Below are positions 25,413 through 34,862 of a stretch of 64,000 nt of DNA, piece after piece. The stretch's first letter is position 1; each line of letters starts with the position of its first letter. The notes under the pieces are model-generated. The model was given only the letters and a program-made list of their open reading frames with translations, ran no database searches and was not told where the DNA came from. Origin of the DNA: an uncultured Bacteroidales bacterium (lineage in GTDB: Bacteria > Bacteroidota > Bacteroidia > Bacteroidales > WCHB1-69); NCBI GenBank assembly GCA_900315245.1, contig OMYJ01000005.1:1-64000 (forward strand), written 5' to 3'. Both the position numbers and the translations under genes were made by a program.

Positions 25413-28322
25413 TTAGTATCCGAAAATCTCTTCCAAAGAGAGTTTCGTGACCTTTCCGTATTTCTCCAAACCCTTTAAATCCACCTCATTCTCGTTGCCC
25501 AACACGACCACAACACGCTTCTGTCCCTTGATGTAGTTGGCGTTGAAATTCTTCACGTCGTTGATGGTCATCTTTTGGATAGTATTGTAGTTGGTTCTGT
25601 CGAGCGGGGTCTTCAGGCCCATCTCCTCGCAGGAGAGGAAGTAGTTGATGATGCTCATCTTGCGGGTACGATTGGTGCGATACTGGGAAATCAGGGAAGT
25701 CTTGGCGAGGTCGAAGTTCAGCTCAGACACAGGCATGTTGTCTAACAGATCGGTGAAGGCCTCCATGGCGTCGATCAGCTTGTCGTTCTGTGTGCCGATG
25801 TGGGTCATATTGTAGTTGTATTTGCCTTTCTCGCTCGGTTCCACATAGTAAGCGGCGGCGGAGTAGGCCAAGGAGCGTTTCTCGCGGATTTCCTGGAACA
25901 CGATGGAGTTCATGCTCCCGCCGAAGTACTCGTTGTACATCTCAATTTGCGGACTCATAGCCCAGTTGGCAGGCACGGAGGTGCTCAGCTGGCGGCACAA
26001 GGACTGTTTTGCGTCATAGTGGGCGAAATAGACCTTGTTGTCTTTCGTGGCGAGACGGTCGTAATCGGAACCCATCTTGACGGGTTTCTTGGCCGGATGC
26101 ACGCTGTGCTTGTCAGTGAGGACCTTCTGCAAGTCGTTAAGACTCAGGTCACCGTAATAGAGGATGCGCTGCGGTTGGGAGGTCATCGTCTTGATCTGGT
26201 TGATGACATCCTGTGCCTTGATCTTCTGGACTTCTTCGTTGCTTACGAAATACTTACGGATGTTGTCTTTGCCGAAGGAAGCGTAACGCAACATGTTTTG
26301 GAAGATGGTTTGCTGGCGCGATTTCGCATCCACACGGGATTTCAAGACATCGCTGATGGAGTTTTTAACGGATTCCTCGGAGATTTTCGGGTGGTTGAGG
26401 ATGTCCTCCACGATAGCCATGGCCTTTTCCATGTTCTCGCTGAGGCCATTGATATAAATGCTGGCGTATTTGTCGCCGAAACCGATGGAATAGGAGCAGG
26501 CGAGGTCGTACATCTCGCGGTTGATCTGGCTCAGTGTGCGGTTCTCGCTCTCTAACTGGTCGAGGAAGTTATTGGTGATGCCGGCTTTCTTGTCATAGAA
26601 TCTACCATAGTTGTAACGATAGACAAGCGTGAAACGGCCGTTGTCGGTGTTCTTCACGTAGAGGATTTCGTTGCCGTTGGCCTTGCCCTTCTGCATGTCT
26701 TTGTTGAAATCCACGAAAACGGGTTCAATGGGGTTCACCTTCATGTTTTTGACCTCTTTCAAGAAGTTGCTTTCCACGTCGCGGTTCATGACCACAGGGG
26801 TGATTTCGGGCTTATCGACTTTCTGCACGTTGCGTTGCTCGCCTTGACGTTTATAGATGATTACATAGTTGTTTTTCTTGAAGATACGGTTCGCGAAGTC
26901 GATGACATCTTCCTTCGTGACATAGCTCATGTTTTCGGTTTCATTGACCACATCCTGCCAGCTCCGGTGGGCGAGGTAAGCCATGGCCATAGCCATGGCG
27001 CGGTTGGTATTGCTTTCCAACGAGGTCATGTCGCTGAGTTTGCGGTTGTTGATGGCGGCGGTAAGAAGTTTTTCGTCCCAGTTTCCGGATTTCAGAACCT
27101 CGATTTGTTGCAGCAACAGGTCTTTCAGCTGCTCAAGGGTCTGTCCTTCTTTGGGTCTGCCGTAGAGACGGAAGTATGCATAGTCGTTGAGGTCGCTCAC
27201 GCCGGAATAGGCGGTCATCGCTAACTGCTTCTGGTTGATGTTCTCATCGATGATACCGCAAGAACCGTTCATCAGCACGGCGTCAGCCATCTCAGCGAGG
27301 AGCACGTCGCGAGAGCCTGTGCCGGACTCAATGCGGTAGCCGATCTGCACGTTCTCGGGCTCCAGACCATAGACTTCCACGGTTTTCACCTCGCGGATAG
27401 GTTTCTCATGCACGTAAGTGAAGTCGGGGATGTATTTCGGCTGAATCTTTCCGAAATATTTGTCAATCAATTTGATGACCTGATCGGGATCAAAGTCGCC
27501 CGCCATGGCAATACAATAATTGTTCGGAACATAGTAGGTGTTGAAGTGCTTGTTGATGTTGGTCAGGGACGGATTCTTCAGGTGCTCGATGGTACCGATG
27601 GTGGTCTGCGTGCCGTAGGGATGGTTCGGGAACAACGCCAAGTTCAACTGTTCGTATGCCGTGCGGCTGTCGTTGGCCATGTTCATGTTCTTCTCCTCAT
27701 AGACGGCCTCTAACTCGGTGTGGAACAAGCGGAAGACAGGATTGGCGAAACGCTCGCCCTCAATCTTCAGCCAACGTTCAACTTCGTTGCTCGGGATGTC
27801 CTCCTGATAGACGGTCATGTCGTTGGAAGTAAAAGCGTTAGTGCCCTGCGCGCCGATCATGGACATCATCTTGTCGTATTCGTTGGGGATGGCGTACTTG
27901 GAAGCCTCGTACGACACGGAGTCGATCTGATGGTAGATGGCCTTGCGCTGGGCGGGGTCGGTGGTGTGGTTATAGACCTCGTACAACGCTTCGATCTTCT
28001 TGAGCTGTTCCTGCTCCTTCTGCCAATCCAATGTGCCGAAGTGGTTGGTGCCCTTGAACATCAAGTGTTCCAAGTAGTGGGAGAGGCCCGTGGATTCCGA
28101 CGGGTCGTTCTTGCTGCCCACGCGCACCGCGATGTAGGTCTGGATGCGCGGAACGTCCTTGTTCACGGACATAAAGACCTGCAGACCGTTGTCCAACGTG
28201 TAGTGGATGACGTTCATCGGGTCATTCTGATAGGTCTCCTTGTGGTAATTCTGCGCGAAAGAGCTGAAGGTCAGGAGACAGCAGGCCGCCAGCAGCAGAG
28301 TTGCGATAAAGTTACGTTTCAT
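25413..28322 (-). CDS. M16 family zinc protease, exported, two-domain
   Basis: The 969-residue protein starts at the ATG at 28322, giving a clear signal peptide ending near SSFAQ; a longer in-frame start adds an implausible N-terminus. The inverted zinc motif HYLEH is at 82-86 with a downstream Glu in TELEAVYEEKN (about 203-210). A second, non-catalytic M16-like half follows, so the length matches the pitrilysin/insulinase clan of about 950 residues. It is likely a periplasmic peptidase that encloses and cuts peptides. The nearest upstream gene, the SDR, ends 143 bp before its start. Confidence 0.93.
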   Translation of the reverse strand: MKRNFIATLLLAACCLLTFSSFAQNYHKETYQNDPMNVIHYTLDNGLQVFMSVNKDVPRIQTYIAVRVGSKNDPSESTGLSHYLEHLMFKGTNHFGTLDWQKEQEQLKKIEALYEVYNHTTDPAQRKAIYHQIDSVSYEASKYAIPNEYDKMMSMIGAQGTNAFTSNDMTVYQEDIPSNEVERWLKIEGERFANPVFRLFHTELEAVYEEKNMNMANDSRTAYEQLNLALFPNHPYGTQTTIGTIEHLKNPSLTNINKHFNTYYVPNNYCIAMAGDFDPDQVIKLIDKYFGKIQPKYIPDFTYVHEKPIREVKTVEVYGLEPENVQIGYRIESGTGSRDVLLAEMADAVLMNGSCGIIDENINQKQLAMTAYSGVSDLNDYAYFRLYGRPKEGQTLEQLKDLLLQQIEVLKSGNWDEKLLTAAINNRKLSDMTSLESNTNRAMAMAMAYLAHRSWQDVVNETENMSYVTKEDVIDFANRIFKKNNYVIIYKRQGEQRNVQKVDKPEITPVVMNRDVESNFLKEVKNMKVNPIEPVFVDFNKDMQKGKANGNEILYVKNTDNGRFTLVYRYNYGRFYDKKAGITNNFLDQLESENRTLSQINREMYDLACSYSIGFGDKYASIYINGLSENMEKAMAIVEDILNHPKISEESVKNSISDVLKSRVDAKSRQQTIFQNMLRYASFGKDNIRKYFVSNEEVQKIKAQDVINQIKTMTSQPQRILYYGDLSLNDLQKVLTDKHSVHPAKKPVKMGSDYDRLATKDNKVYFAHYDAKQSLCRQLSTSVPANWAMSPQIEMYNEYFGGSMNSIVFQEIREKRSLAYSAAAYYVEPSEKGKYNYNMTHIGTQNDKLIDAMEAFTDLLDNMPVSELNFDLAKTSLISQYRTNRTRKMSIINYFLSCEEMGLKTPLDRTNYNTIQKMTINDVKNFNANYIKGQKRVVVVLGNENEVDLKGLEKYGKVTKLSLEEIFGY

Positions 28323-28359
28323 TTTTTTACTGTTTTGGAAATACCGGGTTTTGAAAGCG

Positions 28360-28367
28360 CGAAGATA
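28360..28367 (-). promoter_or_regulatory. Possible promoter -7 element for the M16 protease
   Basis: The minus strand reads TATCTTCG, one mismatch from TAnnTTTG, 38 bp before the ATG at 28322. Confidence 0.4.
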
Positions 28368-28465
28368 CACATTTTCACGACCCACAGACGCGTGTTTATA
28401 AGTTTGATGATTTTCATGTTTCAATATTGTGTATGGGGCGTATAATTATTCGCCCTGCACCAGAG

Positions 28466-29203
28466 TTATTTTCTTTTGGTATTTTGTTTATAGTCATAAC
28501 TATGCAGCCCTTCCTTACGGAAGTCATCATGGTAGCGTTGCAGAACATTCTTATAAACCTCCTCATACAAAGGGATGAACACGTCATTCTTCGCCTCCAG
28601 ATGTTCAAGTATTTCTCTGGCCAAGGTCTGTAGTTGACTTAAATCAGTTGTCTTACTGCCATTAAAGCCCGTTCCTTTGATAGAACCTGGGCTCACATTC
28701 AAAATCCGGTTTGATGTACCCGCCTTTACCAGCTCCACGTTCACACTTTCAATGAAAATTTTTAAGGCCGCCTTAGTCGCTCCATACACGGCAAAGAATG
28801 GTGATGACAGCCAGCCCGCAATACTCACCATTATGCCGCAATAGAAATCTTCCTTACCTTCCAGTTTTTCATAGAAACGCTTCACCAACCGCAGCACAGG
28901 GAGCGTATTTACGTTGAATGAATCTATAATATGCTGTTCTGATACATCTTTGAACAAGGCCAGCTTTCCGAAGCCAGCCGTTATCATTAGCGCATCTATA
29001 TCATCAAATCTATCGAAGAAGGAATAATCCTCAGCTGTTAGATCAAACTGGAAAGCCTCGATCTTTGAATGATAGAATTCTTTTGCCAGAGGTGCTTTAT
29101 CAACAATATACACTTTCTCCGTGCCATCTCTGTGCACTAATTCTTGGGAAATCGCTAAACCGATGCCATTAGCCCCTCCGATTACAAGTATTTTTTTTAT
29201 CAT
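28466..29203 (-). CDS. Short-chain dehydrogenase/reductase
   Basis: The 245-residue protein has the SDR cofactor motif GGANGIG at 9-15 (G-x3-G-x-G), a catalytic Ser near 127 and Tyr140-x3-Lys144 (YGATK). It should reduce or oxidise a carbonyl/hydroxyl with NAD(P). Its start overlaps the acyltransferase gene by 35 bp, and that gene overlaps the cytidylyltransferase-oxidoreductase fusion, so the three form one operon transcribed leftward. The context suggests that it makes or modifies the polyol or sugar activated by the fusion enzyme. The substrate is unknown. Confidence 0.88.
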   Translation of the reverse strand: MIKKILVIGGANGIGLAISQELVHRDGTEKVYIVDKAPLAKEFYHSKIEAFQFDLTAEDYSFFDRFDDIDALMITAGFGKLALFKDVSEQHIIDSFNVNTLPVLRLVKRFYEKLEGKEDFYCGIMVSIAGWLSSPFFAVYGATKAALKIFIESVNVELVKAGTSNRILNVSPGSIKGTGFNGSKTTDLSQLQTLAREILEHLEAKNDVFIPLYEEVYKNVLQRYHDDFRKEGLHSYDYKQNTKRK

Positions 29204-30176
29204 AAAACGAAGATATTGGATTCAGTAATAAATGAAAAAAATGAATATGTGATAGCGCATAGAGTATGAGCATTATCAAAAAATACACAATTATTGCATG
29301 GAGGAAACCGAACTGAAAATTGAAAGCCGCAACCAGTTTCTTAACCGCCACAATGAAGATTGCATGAAAAATGAAAAAAAACAAAGTGTTGGAGCCAATT
29401 GAATTCATATAATATGGTAGTTTCAGATCTTTAATTAATCCCATAAAGCATATACCTCCTAAGCAGCCAAGAATAAGTTGAACAAAGCGACCACATAACC
29501 CCAATAATGTAGAATAGGGTACTGAACCATAAAGTATTGTAGAAAAAGATCTATTAAAATAAAAAACAACAACAAATACTATGAAAAAATAAAGAAATGA
29601 GAGGGCCTTAGCCGGAAGTATATGTTTTATTTTGACCTTTTTTATTGCACATATATAACCCGCTGTAAAGAATGGCATAAAGGTCATTGTTCTCTGGAAA
29701 GAAAGCTCATAACCCAAAGGCAGAAAACCTGCGAGAAGAGAAAGGATTGTTACAATGCAAATCGTTATTTTCCATTTATCATTCATAAAAAACCGGGAGG
29801 GGGTGATCTGTAAAATCGCCCTCCAAGTAATCAAACTAAACAAATACCATAACACCCACCACGGACGCACTATCACAGTCCAAATGTTTCCGGACAGAAT
29901 GGCTGGAATAGAAAAAACAAGTTGAAAAGTCAAATAAGTTTCCACAAGCCCAAGTATCTTCCTATAGAACAAGCTATTATCGTCATATTTTCTAGAAAAA
30001 TAACCTGATATGAAAATAAATAAAGGCATGTGGAAAGAATAAATGGTGTTGTAAAGAGCCAGTACTACCCTGGTTTTCTCGCTAATTTCAAGGGTATGCC
30101 CCAATATAACTATGGATATCAAGAAAAATTTCAGGGAATCGAAAAACTCGTCTCTTTTCACCACCATTCCATTCAT
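29169..30176 (-). CDS. Membrane acyltransferase, acyltransferase-3 family
   Basis: The 335-residue protein has about ten membrane helices. It begins with RDEFFDSLKFFLISIVILGH, in which the FDSLK--LI--VILGH pattern marks acyltransferase 3 (OafA/NodX-like) proteins, and has SFHMPLFIFISGYF after the first helix. Such enzymes transfer acetyl or other acyl groups to surface glycans at the inner membrane. It overlaps both neighbours (35 bp and 4 bp). The stretch is strikingly AT-rich compared with adjacent genes, which suggests transfer from elsewhere. Confidence 0.85.
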   Translation of the reverse strand: MNGMVVKRDEFFDSLKFFLISIVILGHTLEISEKTRVVLALYNTIYSFHMPLFIFISGYFSRKYDDNSLFYRKILGLVETYLTFQLVFSIPAILSGNIWTVIVRPWWVLWYLFSLITWRAILQITPSRFFMNDKWKITICIVTILSLLAGFLPLGYELSFQRTMTFMPFFTAGYICAIKKVKIKHILPAKALSFLYFFIVFVVVFYFNRSFSTILYGSVPYSTLLGLCGRFVQLILGCLGGICFMGLIKDLKLPYYMNSIGSNTLFFFIFHAIFIVAVKKLVAAFNFQFGFLHAIIVYFLIMLILYALSHIHFFHLLLNPISSFYDKKNTCNRRG

Positions 30177-31522
30177 ATTACTGTTACCTTTTCATGATTT
30201 CTATATTTCTCAATAATATCTGCAATAGCCACACTCTCCCTGCGTCGCAATTTGTAGCAGCTATGGCGCTTGTTGACAATCATTGAGAGCCATTCCTGGA
30301 TTTCGTAACGCAAACCCTCTCCGTCGTAGCTGTAGAAGAATTTCTTGTTTTTGGTTTGGTCTTCGTATCTGACCTCAAAGAAATCGGTCAACCACCAAGG
30401 GGCAGGAACATAGATGTAGCCTTTTGTACCAGAAACCACCAAGTTACCTTCTGTCTTCACCCCAATGCCCAACGTAAAGGAAGCAGTAGCATGAGGATAA
30501 TTGACTACACCTTTGGTGTAGATATCAACTCCATTCTCCATACGGCTATGGAAATCCACATCATGCCAGTCTGTTCCCAAAAGTTTGATGATGGCCAATA
30601 AGGTAAGCGGAGCGTGCTCTGTCATTGCTCCCCCTGCCTGAGTTTTATCCAATTCACGGGTGGGCGCTGCAACCATCTTACTCAAAGAAGCCTTCACATC
30701 TACTACATCACCAATAATGCCGCTCTTTACTAATGTGATGATATGCCCGAATGCCGGACAGAAAGCTGTCTTACTGGCTTCCATCAACACCAAGCCTCTT
30801 TCTTCAGCCAATTTATACAGTTCAATGGCCTCATCTTTAGAAAGCATAAACGGAATTTCACAAAGCACATGTTTGCCCGCAAGCAATGCCCGTTTTGCAT
30901 ACTCGTAATGTGTCAAATGCGGTGAAGCCACATATACCAAGTCCACATCTTTTAAGAATATATCATAGTCAGTGTATGCCGTTAATCCATGTGTCTTGGC
31001 AAACGACTCTGCTTCCTCTCCATTGGGGTTCATCACAGCAGTGACTTGTGCTCCGTTCACAACTTTTGTTTCCGGCACAAAACGATGAGCAATACGTCCA
31101 CTTCCCACAACTCCGATCTTATATGTGGCTTGGCTTTCCTCCCGTAGCATAGTGGAGGAAATTCCTTCTGTGCGTGGCAGATAAACCACTTTGCAGTACT
31201 CTTTCAGGTAGTCAAACTTCCCGACCCAATCGCTGCCTATGGCAAAGATATCTATGTCATACTTTTGGATGTCATCTATCTTTTGTCCAAGGTAGTCCTC
31301 GATAATCACCTCGTCTGCATACCCTGTGGCTTTCACTGCCTCAACACGTTCCAACACATTGTTTCGTACATTGAGTTTGCCGCGTCCCCGGTCAAAACTG
31401 TCGCTGGTAACACCTACAATCAAGTAGTCTCCCAGTTCTTTTGCCCTGCGCAACAGGTTGATATGACCTTGGTGCAGAAGATCGTATGTGCCGTAAGTTA
31501 TAACTTTAACAATTTTACCCAT
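30173..31522 (-). CDS. Fusion of a GCT-type cytidylyltransferase and a Gfo/Idh/MocA oxidoreductase
   Basis: Residues 1-130 are a cytidylyltransferase of the glycerol-3-phosphate type (TagD-like): YGTYDLLHQGH with HxGH at 17-20, and RTEGISST at 117-124. Residues about 134-449 are a Gfo/Idh/MocA oxidoreductase with the Rossmann motif GVVGSGRIA at 137-145 and an ASPHLTHYEYAKRALLAGKH segment. The usual EKP motif reads CEIP (221-224), so Ile replaces the Lys that normally takes part in catalysis. The protein probably makes a CDP-activated polyol or related precursor, and the attached oxidoreductase may supply or change its substrate. It is first in the three-gene operon. Similar pairings exist in CDP-ribitol enzymes, but with different domain families. 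Confidence 0.85.
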   Translation of the reverse strand: MGKIVKVITYGTYDLLHQGHINLLRRAKELGDYLIVGVTSDSFDRGRGKLNVRNNVLERVEAVKATGYADEVIIEDYLGQKIDDIQKYDIDIFAIGSDWVGKFDYLKEYCKVVYLPRTEGISSTMLREESQATYKIGVVGSGRIAHRFVPETKVVNGAQVTAVMNPNGEEAESFAKTHGLTAYTDYDIFLKDVDLVYVASPHLTHYEYAKRALLAGKHVLCEIPFMLSKDEAIELYKLAEERGLVLMEASKTAFCPAFGHIITLVKSGIIGDVVDVKASLSKMVAAPTRELDKTQAGGAMTEHAPLTLLAIIKLLGTDWHDVDFHSRMENGVDIYTKGVVNYPHATASFTLGIGVKTEGNLVVSGTKGYIYVPAPWWLTDFFEVRYEDQTKNKKFFYSYDGEGLRYEIQEWLSMIVNKRHSCYKLRRRESVAIADIIEKYRNHEKVTVI

Positions 31523-31983
31523 TGTTCAGAAGTATTTTCCGTATTATATGAATTATAAACCGCACTTTAGTATATGACAAAATTTATAAATTCTCTTTAT
31601 CTTATTGATATTTAAATGTTTACCAATGTTGATCGGTTGGTGACTTTTCGGTATTATATTGCAAAAAGATTGGCGTTCAGTATTTTAGGCAAGAAAAAAC
31701 ACCACTTCTTTCCGCTTGTGCATTCCAATCACGACCGCAAAAATAATCAAATATTCGACACCCTCAACGCCTTTTCTCAAAAAAAGATGAACAAGGCCGT
31801 GGAAGAAAGTGCTGTTCATCAACCGTACAAACTGAGAGTTCGGCCAGACCGACATCAATATATTCAAGCCGGCCATCGTTCACGAAGGGGTCACTGCGCC
31901 TTTCCATTTCTTGTACCCTTAGCTTGAAGTATTCGCTCTAATTGTGACGTAGGCCTTGTACCTGAAACTTGAAACCTGCACGC
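31523..31983. other. 461-bp gap with no supported gene
   Basis: AT-rich DNA precedes the start of the fusion gene and should hold its promoter, but no exact TAnnTTTG element at a good distance was found. Frames of 103 codons (plus) and 63 codons (minus) exist in the middle, with no ribosome site, family match or conserved neighbour. The stretch may hold the remains of a lost gene. Confidence 0.4.
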
Positions 31984-33567
31984 TTATCTTTTCACCACCT
32001 TCTCCACCCCCATTGTCCCGTTGTGGTTCAATATTTTCACGAAATAGATCCCTGTTGCGTGGCAGGAAAGGTCGAGCTTCATCGTCTCGCTTTCAGTAGG
32101 CCAGCTCCCGAGCAGCTTGCCGTAGGCATCGAAGAGTTGCACTTCTGTGAACGCTGCATTACTGATGTTGACAATCCCATCAGTTGGGTTCGGAAAGATG
32201 CAAACGCTGTTACTCTCGTGCGAAACTATACCGTCGTTCAAAAATTCCACGTCAAAGCTAGCTTGGTCGCCAAAGTATTGGATGTTGGTGATTTCGAAAC
32301 TGGTTTCGGGTGTGCCGTTGGTGAGATAAGGATGCGGGTTGGTGGTGGGGCCGAAGGAGGTGCGGTTGTTGTTGCCAAAGGCAGCATTGTTGATATTTCC
32401 ATTCGTGATATCATTGGAGCTGTTAGGCCTGAAAACCCAGTAGGAGTGCGGTTCGGTGGTGTTGTTAAAATACGCATTGCCTGAATGATCTAAATCGTTA
32501 GGGTTGACGTTGTCATTCCATCTGCCAATAATCACGCCGCTGTGGGGAACATTTTCCATGAAATCGTCGCTGTTCCGGTACTCGATAGTGTACCACTGGC
32601 TTGGATTGATAGATGATCGGATGAAATAACAGTTGTTTTGGTCGGAAGAGGTGACGCTGTTCAGCACATAGTGCCCGCTCTCGGTGATTTCAATTGGCTC
32701 GTCAATAACACCCAAAAACTTGTATTTGAGGATGGCGGAGACTTGCTGTAGATTGTTCTGCCCCATTATATCCCAAAAGAAAACAGGTTCTATGTATGGA
32801 TAGTTGTAATAATGGTAGAGGTCGGGGAGACCTAAGGAGTGCCCCATTTCGTGACAAAAAGTGTTGGCTGTGAAATAGTCGCCGGAATGGGCGAACTCGA
32901 GGTTGAAGGCACAGGGTGTTTTCCCGTTAATGTTGACATCGAAAGATATCGTATCGAAAAAATCCATTTGAGGCCACAGAAGATCATCCCAATCGTCAAT
33001 ATCACATTTGAGGATGAAGCTTATATTGTCGATAAGCCCATCGTTGTTACCGTCCAAGTTGATGGTAGAGTCCACTAAATGCAGGGAATCCACGTATGCC
33101 ATCGCATTTGCAAGCATCACATTTCTCCGAAGCAGGGCGGGACCCATTCCCGAATATCCTTCCGGATTGCTTGAGCTGCGGGGTTGATAATAAGCGTGGG
33201 GGTGAGCGTCTTGGTAGGAGATGATAGTGGTATCTTGGATGTCGTTCGTGAAAACGGTATGGTAATTGATTTTCCCGTAGGTCATCGAGTGGAAATAGTT
33301 GTTGACCGAGATTTGCTGGTAGGCGGTGTCGTTAAACATCTGGTCAATGGGCGCAAGCGTCTCGGAGAACTCCTCCTCATCGGCAAAGCGGATGAAAACC
33401 ACCAGATTGGTGAGCATCATCTGCTCGCTCCGGCCCAAATGGACATGAGGAGCCAAATGGGCGTTTTGGGGCGGGCGTGGCGGTCTCAGCGGCGGAATCG
33501 TGTCTGCAGGTGCGGAAAAGCCGAGAAGTGCAATCGCGTTGAACAATAGGACAAGAAGTCTTTTCAT
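31984..33567 (-). CDS. M6-like metalloprotease with T9SS sorting domain
   Basis: The 527-residue protein has a signal peptide (about 1-19). The zinc motif HEMGHSLGLPDLY begins at residue 239 and is typical of M6 (immune-inhibitor-A-like) peptidases. A Met-turn-like FFWDIMGQNN follows about 30 residues later. Residues about 450-527 are a T9SS type A sorting domain (VCIFPNPTDGIVNIS, ending VEKVVKR). It is therefore predicted to be secreted through T9SS to the surface or medium, as a digestive or virulence-type protease. It is monocistronic with its own promoter. Confidence 0.9.
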   Translation of the reverse strand: MKRLLVLLFNAIALLGFSAPADTIPPLRPPRPPQNAHLAPHVHLGRSEQMMLTNLVVFIRFADEEEFSETLAPIDQMFNDTAYQQISVNNYFHSMTYGKINYHTVFTNDIQDTTIISYQDAHPHAYYQPRSSSNPEGYSGMGPALLRRNVMLANAMAYVDSLHLVDSTINLDGNNDGLIDNISFILKCDIDDWDDLLWPQMDFFDTISFDVNINGKTPCAFNLEFAHSGDYFTANTFCHEMGHSLGLPDLYHYYNYPYIEPVFFWDIMGQNNLQQVSAILKYKFLGVIDEPIEITESGHYVLNSVTSSDQNNCYFIRSSINPSQWYTIEYRNSDDFMENVPHSGVIIGRWNDNVNPNDLDHSGNAYFNNTTEPHSYWVFRPNSSNDITNGNINNAAFGNNNRTSFGPTTNPHPYLTNGTPETSFEITNIQYFGDQASFDVEFLNDGIVSHESNSVCIFPNPTDGIVNISNAAFTEVQLFDAYGKLLGSWPTESETMKLDLSCHATGIYFVKILNHNGTMGVEKVVKR

Positions 33568-33608
33568 AACTTTTATAATAGTTAGTTCATTTATTTAAAA
33601 ATGTAATC

Positions 33609-33618
33609 TGCAAAAATA
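33609..33618 (-). promoter_or_regulatory. Promoter -7 element for the M6-like protease
   Basis: The minus strand reads TATTTTTGCA, 42 bp before the ATG at 33567. Confidence 0.75.
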
Positions 33619-33671
33619 TGTTTTTTGTAATAACATCCGCTTTGTTGTTGATAAGTATTGATATTTAGAGA

Positions 33672-33799
33672 TTGTGACAGTCCACAATCGTTGTCCATTT
33701 TTTGTACACCCCTGTCACAATAATGGACACCCGTCTGACGTTGCTTTTCGCGTAAATAGTTGATTTTTAAGTGTGTGTCGGTTTTGGCACGGTTTTGGG
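33672..33799 (+). promoter_or_regulatory. Palindromic regulator site plus sigma-54-like -24 element upstream of the ABC exporter
   Basis: GTCCA (33693-33697) and TGGAC (33724-33728) are inverted arms 26 bp apart. Fifty-eight bases after the last arm base comes the GG of TTTTGGCACGG (33782-33792), which resembles the -24 box of sigma-54 promoters. The identical layout is present at 63467-63566 upstream of the response regulator, with 28 of 36 bases matching over the arms and spacer. A further 9-bp inverted repeat, TTGTGACAG (33673-33681) and CTGTCACAA (33712-33720), overlaps it. The -12 box (TGGG) fits the consensus TTGC poorly. The first gene downstream is the ABC ATPase, 400 bp away across repeats. 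Confidence 0.6.
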
Positions 33800-33802
33800 A
33801 AT

Positions 33803-33840
33803 TATGAATGCTGAATGTTGAATGCTGAATGTTGAATGAC
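33803..33840. repeat. GAATGCTGAATGTTGAATG repeat
   Basis: Near-tandem GAATG(C/T)T units; related blocks are at 34853-34978, 40710-40745 and 53852-53883. Confidence 0.75.
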
Positions 33841-33860
33841 AAAAGATACGGTCGAAGCAC

Positions 33861-33986
33861 CATTCCCCCCTTTAGGGGGGATGCCCGCAGGGCAGGGGGG
33901 TATCAGAACTACTTCTTTGAGCAGCCCCTGAGGGGCAAGACGCGCGAAGCGCTAATAACCCCACACAAGCACAGCGCAGTGTGGGG
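33861..33986. repeat. REP-like element, copy 1 (TTTAGGGGGGATGCCCG type)
   Basis: A CCCCCCTTTAGGGGGG hairpin is followed by ATGCCCGCAGGGCAGGG and, further on, GAGCAGCCC...AGGGGCAAGACGCGCGAAGCGC. Other copies lie at 34984-35091 and 40751-40905. It ends in a CCCCACAC...GTGTGGGG palindrome (33958-33984) resembling 43391-43470. Confidence 0.8.
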
Positions 33987-34016
33987 CTTGAAAAGGCAGA
34001 TGGGTTCGGACTGCGG

Positions 34017-34051
34017 GATGCCCCGGAGGGACAAGAGCTCGGTAGGGGTAC
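34017..34051. repeat. REP-like element, GAGCTCGGTAGGGG type
   Basis: GATGCCCCGGAGGGACAAGA followed by GCTCGGTAGGGG; same family as 21965-22000 and 37690-37726. Confidence 0.6.
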
Positions 34052-34057
34052 GGATGA

Positions 34058-34170
34058 GGGAGATGATGCGATGATGCGATGATGCGATAATGCGATGATG
34101 CGATGATGAGATGATACGATGATGCGATAATGCAATGATGCAATGATGTGATGATGCGATGATACGATGA
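34058..34170. repeat. GATGATGCGATGATGCGAT simple repeat
   Basis: About fourteen 7-8-base units of GATGATGC/GATAATGC directly precede the ABC ATPase gene. Units vary and no spacers exist, so it is not a CRISPR. It shapes the spacer before the ATPase start. Confidence 0.85.
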
Positions 34171-34193
34171 TATTAGAACGAAACAACAAAACA

Positions 34194-34862
34194 ATGATAC
34201 GATTAGAGAACATCAGCAAAAGTTTCCGCTCCGAGACGGTGGAGACGAAAGCGCTACAGCGGGTAAACCTTGAGGTCCGGAAGGGCGAGTTCATAGCCGT
34301 GATGGGCCCTTCCGGTTGCGGCAAGACGACCTTGCTCAACATCCTCGGGCTTCTCAACACCCCCGACTCGGGCCGCTATTTCCTTGACGGCCGCGACGTG
34401 AGCGGACTGAAAGAGCGTGATAGGTTGAAGCTGCGGCGCGGGGTCATCGGCTTCGTCTTCCAGAGCTTCAACCTCATCGATGACATGAACGTCTTCGAGA
34501 ACGTGGAGCTGCCGTTGCGCTACCTCGGTCTAAGCAAGTCGGAGCGACGGGCGAAAGTCAACGAGGTGCTGGAGCGCATGAGCATCATCCACCGGGCGAG
34601 CCACTATCCGCAGCAGCTCTCCGGCGGGCAGCAGCAGCGTGTCGCCGTGGCCCGCGCGGTCGTCTCCAACCCGCAGCTCATCCTCTGCGACGAGCCCACC
34701 GGCAACCTCGACAGCCACAACGGCCTCGACGTCATGCACCTGCTCTGCGACCTCAACGCCGCCGGCACCACCATCGTCATGGTCACCCACAGCGCCCACG
34801 ACGCGAGCTTCGCGCACAGGATCGTTCATCTCCTCGACGGTACCATCAATTATGAATGCTGA
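34194..34862 (+). CDS. ABC transporter ATP-binding protein, MacB/LolD type
   Basis: The 222-residue ATPase has Walker A GPSGCGKT at 38-45, a Q-loop FQSF near 89, the signature LSGGQQQR from 142, Walker B LILCDE ending at 167 and the switch His199. The sequence type (SGRYFLDGRDVSGL, EPTGNLDS) is that of MacB/LolD ATPases, which drive mechanotransmission through FtsX-like permeases rather than transport through a channel. The ATG at 34194 begins MIRLENISKSF; upstream in-frame codons lie in repeat DNA. The last codons (INYEC) and stop are made by the GAATGCTGA repeat. Partners are the two permeases downstream. Confidence 0.93.
   Translation: MIRLENISKSFRSETVETKALQRVNLEVRKGEFIAVMGPSGCGKTTLLNILGLLNTPDSGRYFLDGRDVSGLKERDRLKLRRGVIGFVFQSFNLIDDMNVFENVELPLRYLGLSKSERRAKVNEVLERMSIIHRASHYPQQLSGGQQQRVAVARAVVSNPQLILCDEPTGNLDSHNGLDVMHLLCDLNAAGTTIVMVTHSAHDASFAHRIVHLLDGTINYEC

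Noticed and set aside
31616..31927. 103-codon plus frame and 63-codon minus frame (31685-31876)
   Set aside because: No ribosome site, family pattern or conserved context; most likely remains of a lost gene or chance.
34058..34170. Possible CRISPR-like array
   Set aside because: Units are 7-8 bases, contiguous and without spacers; it is a simple repeat.
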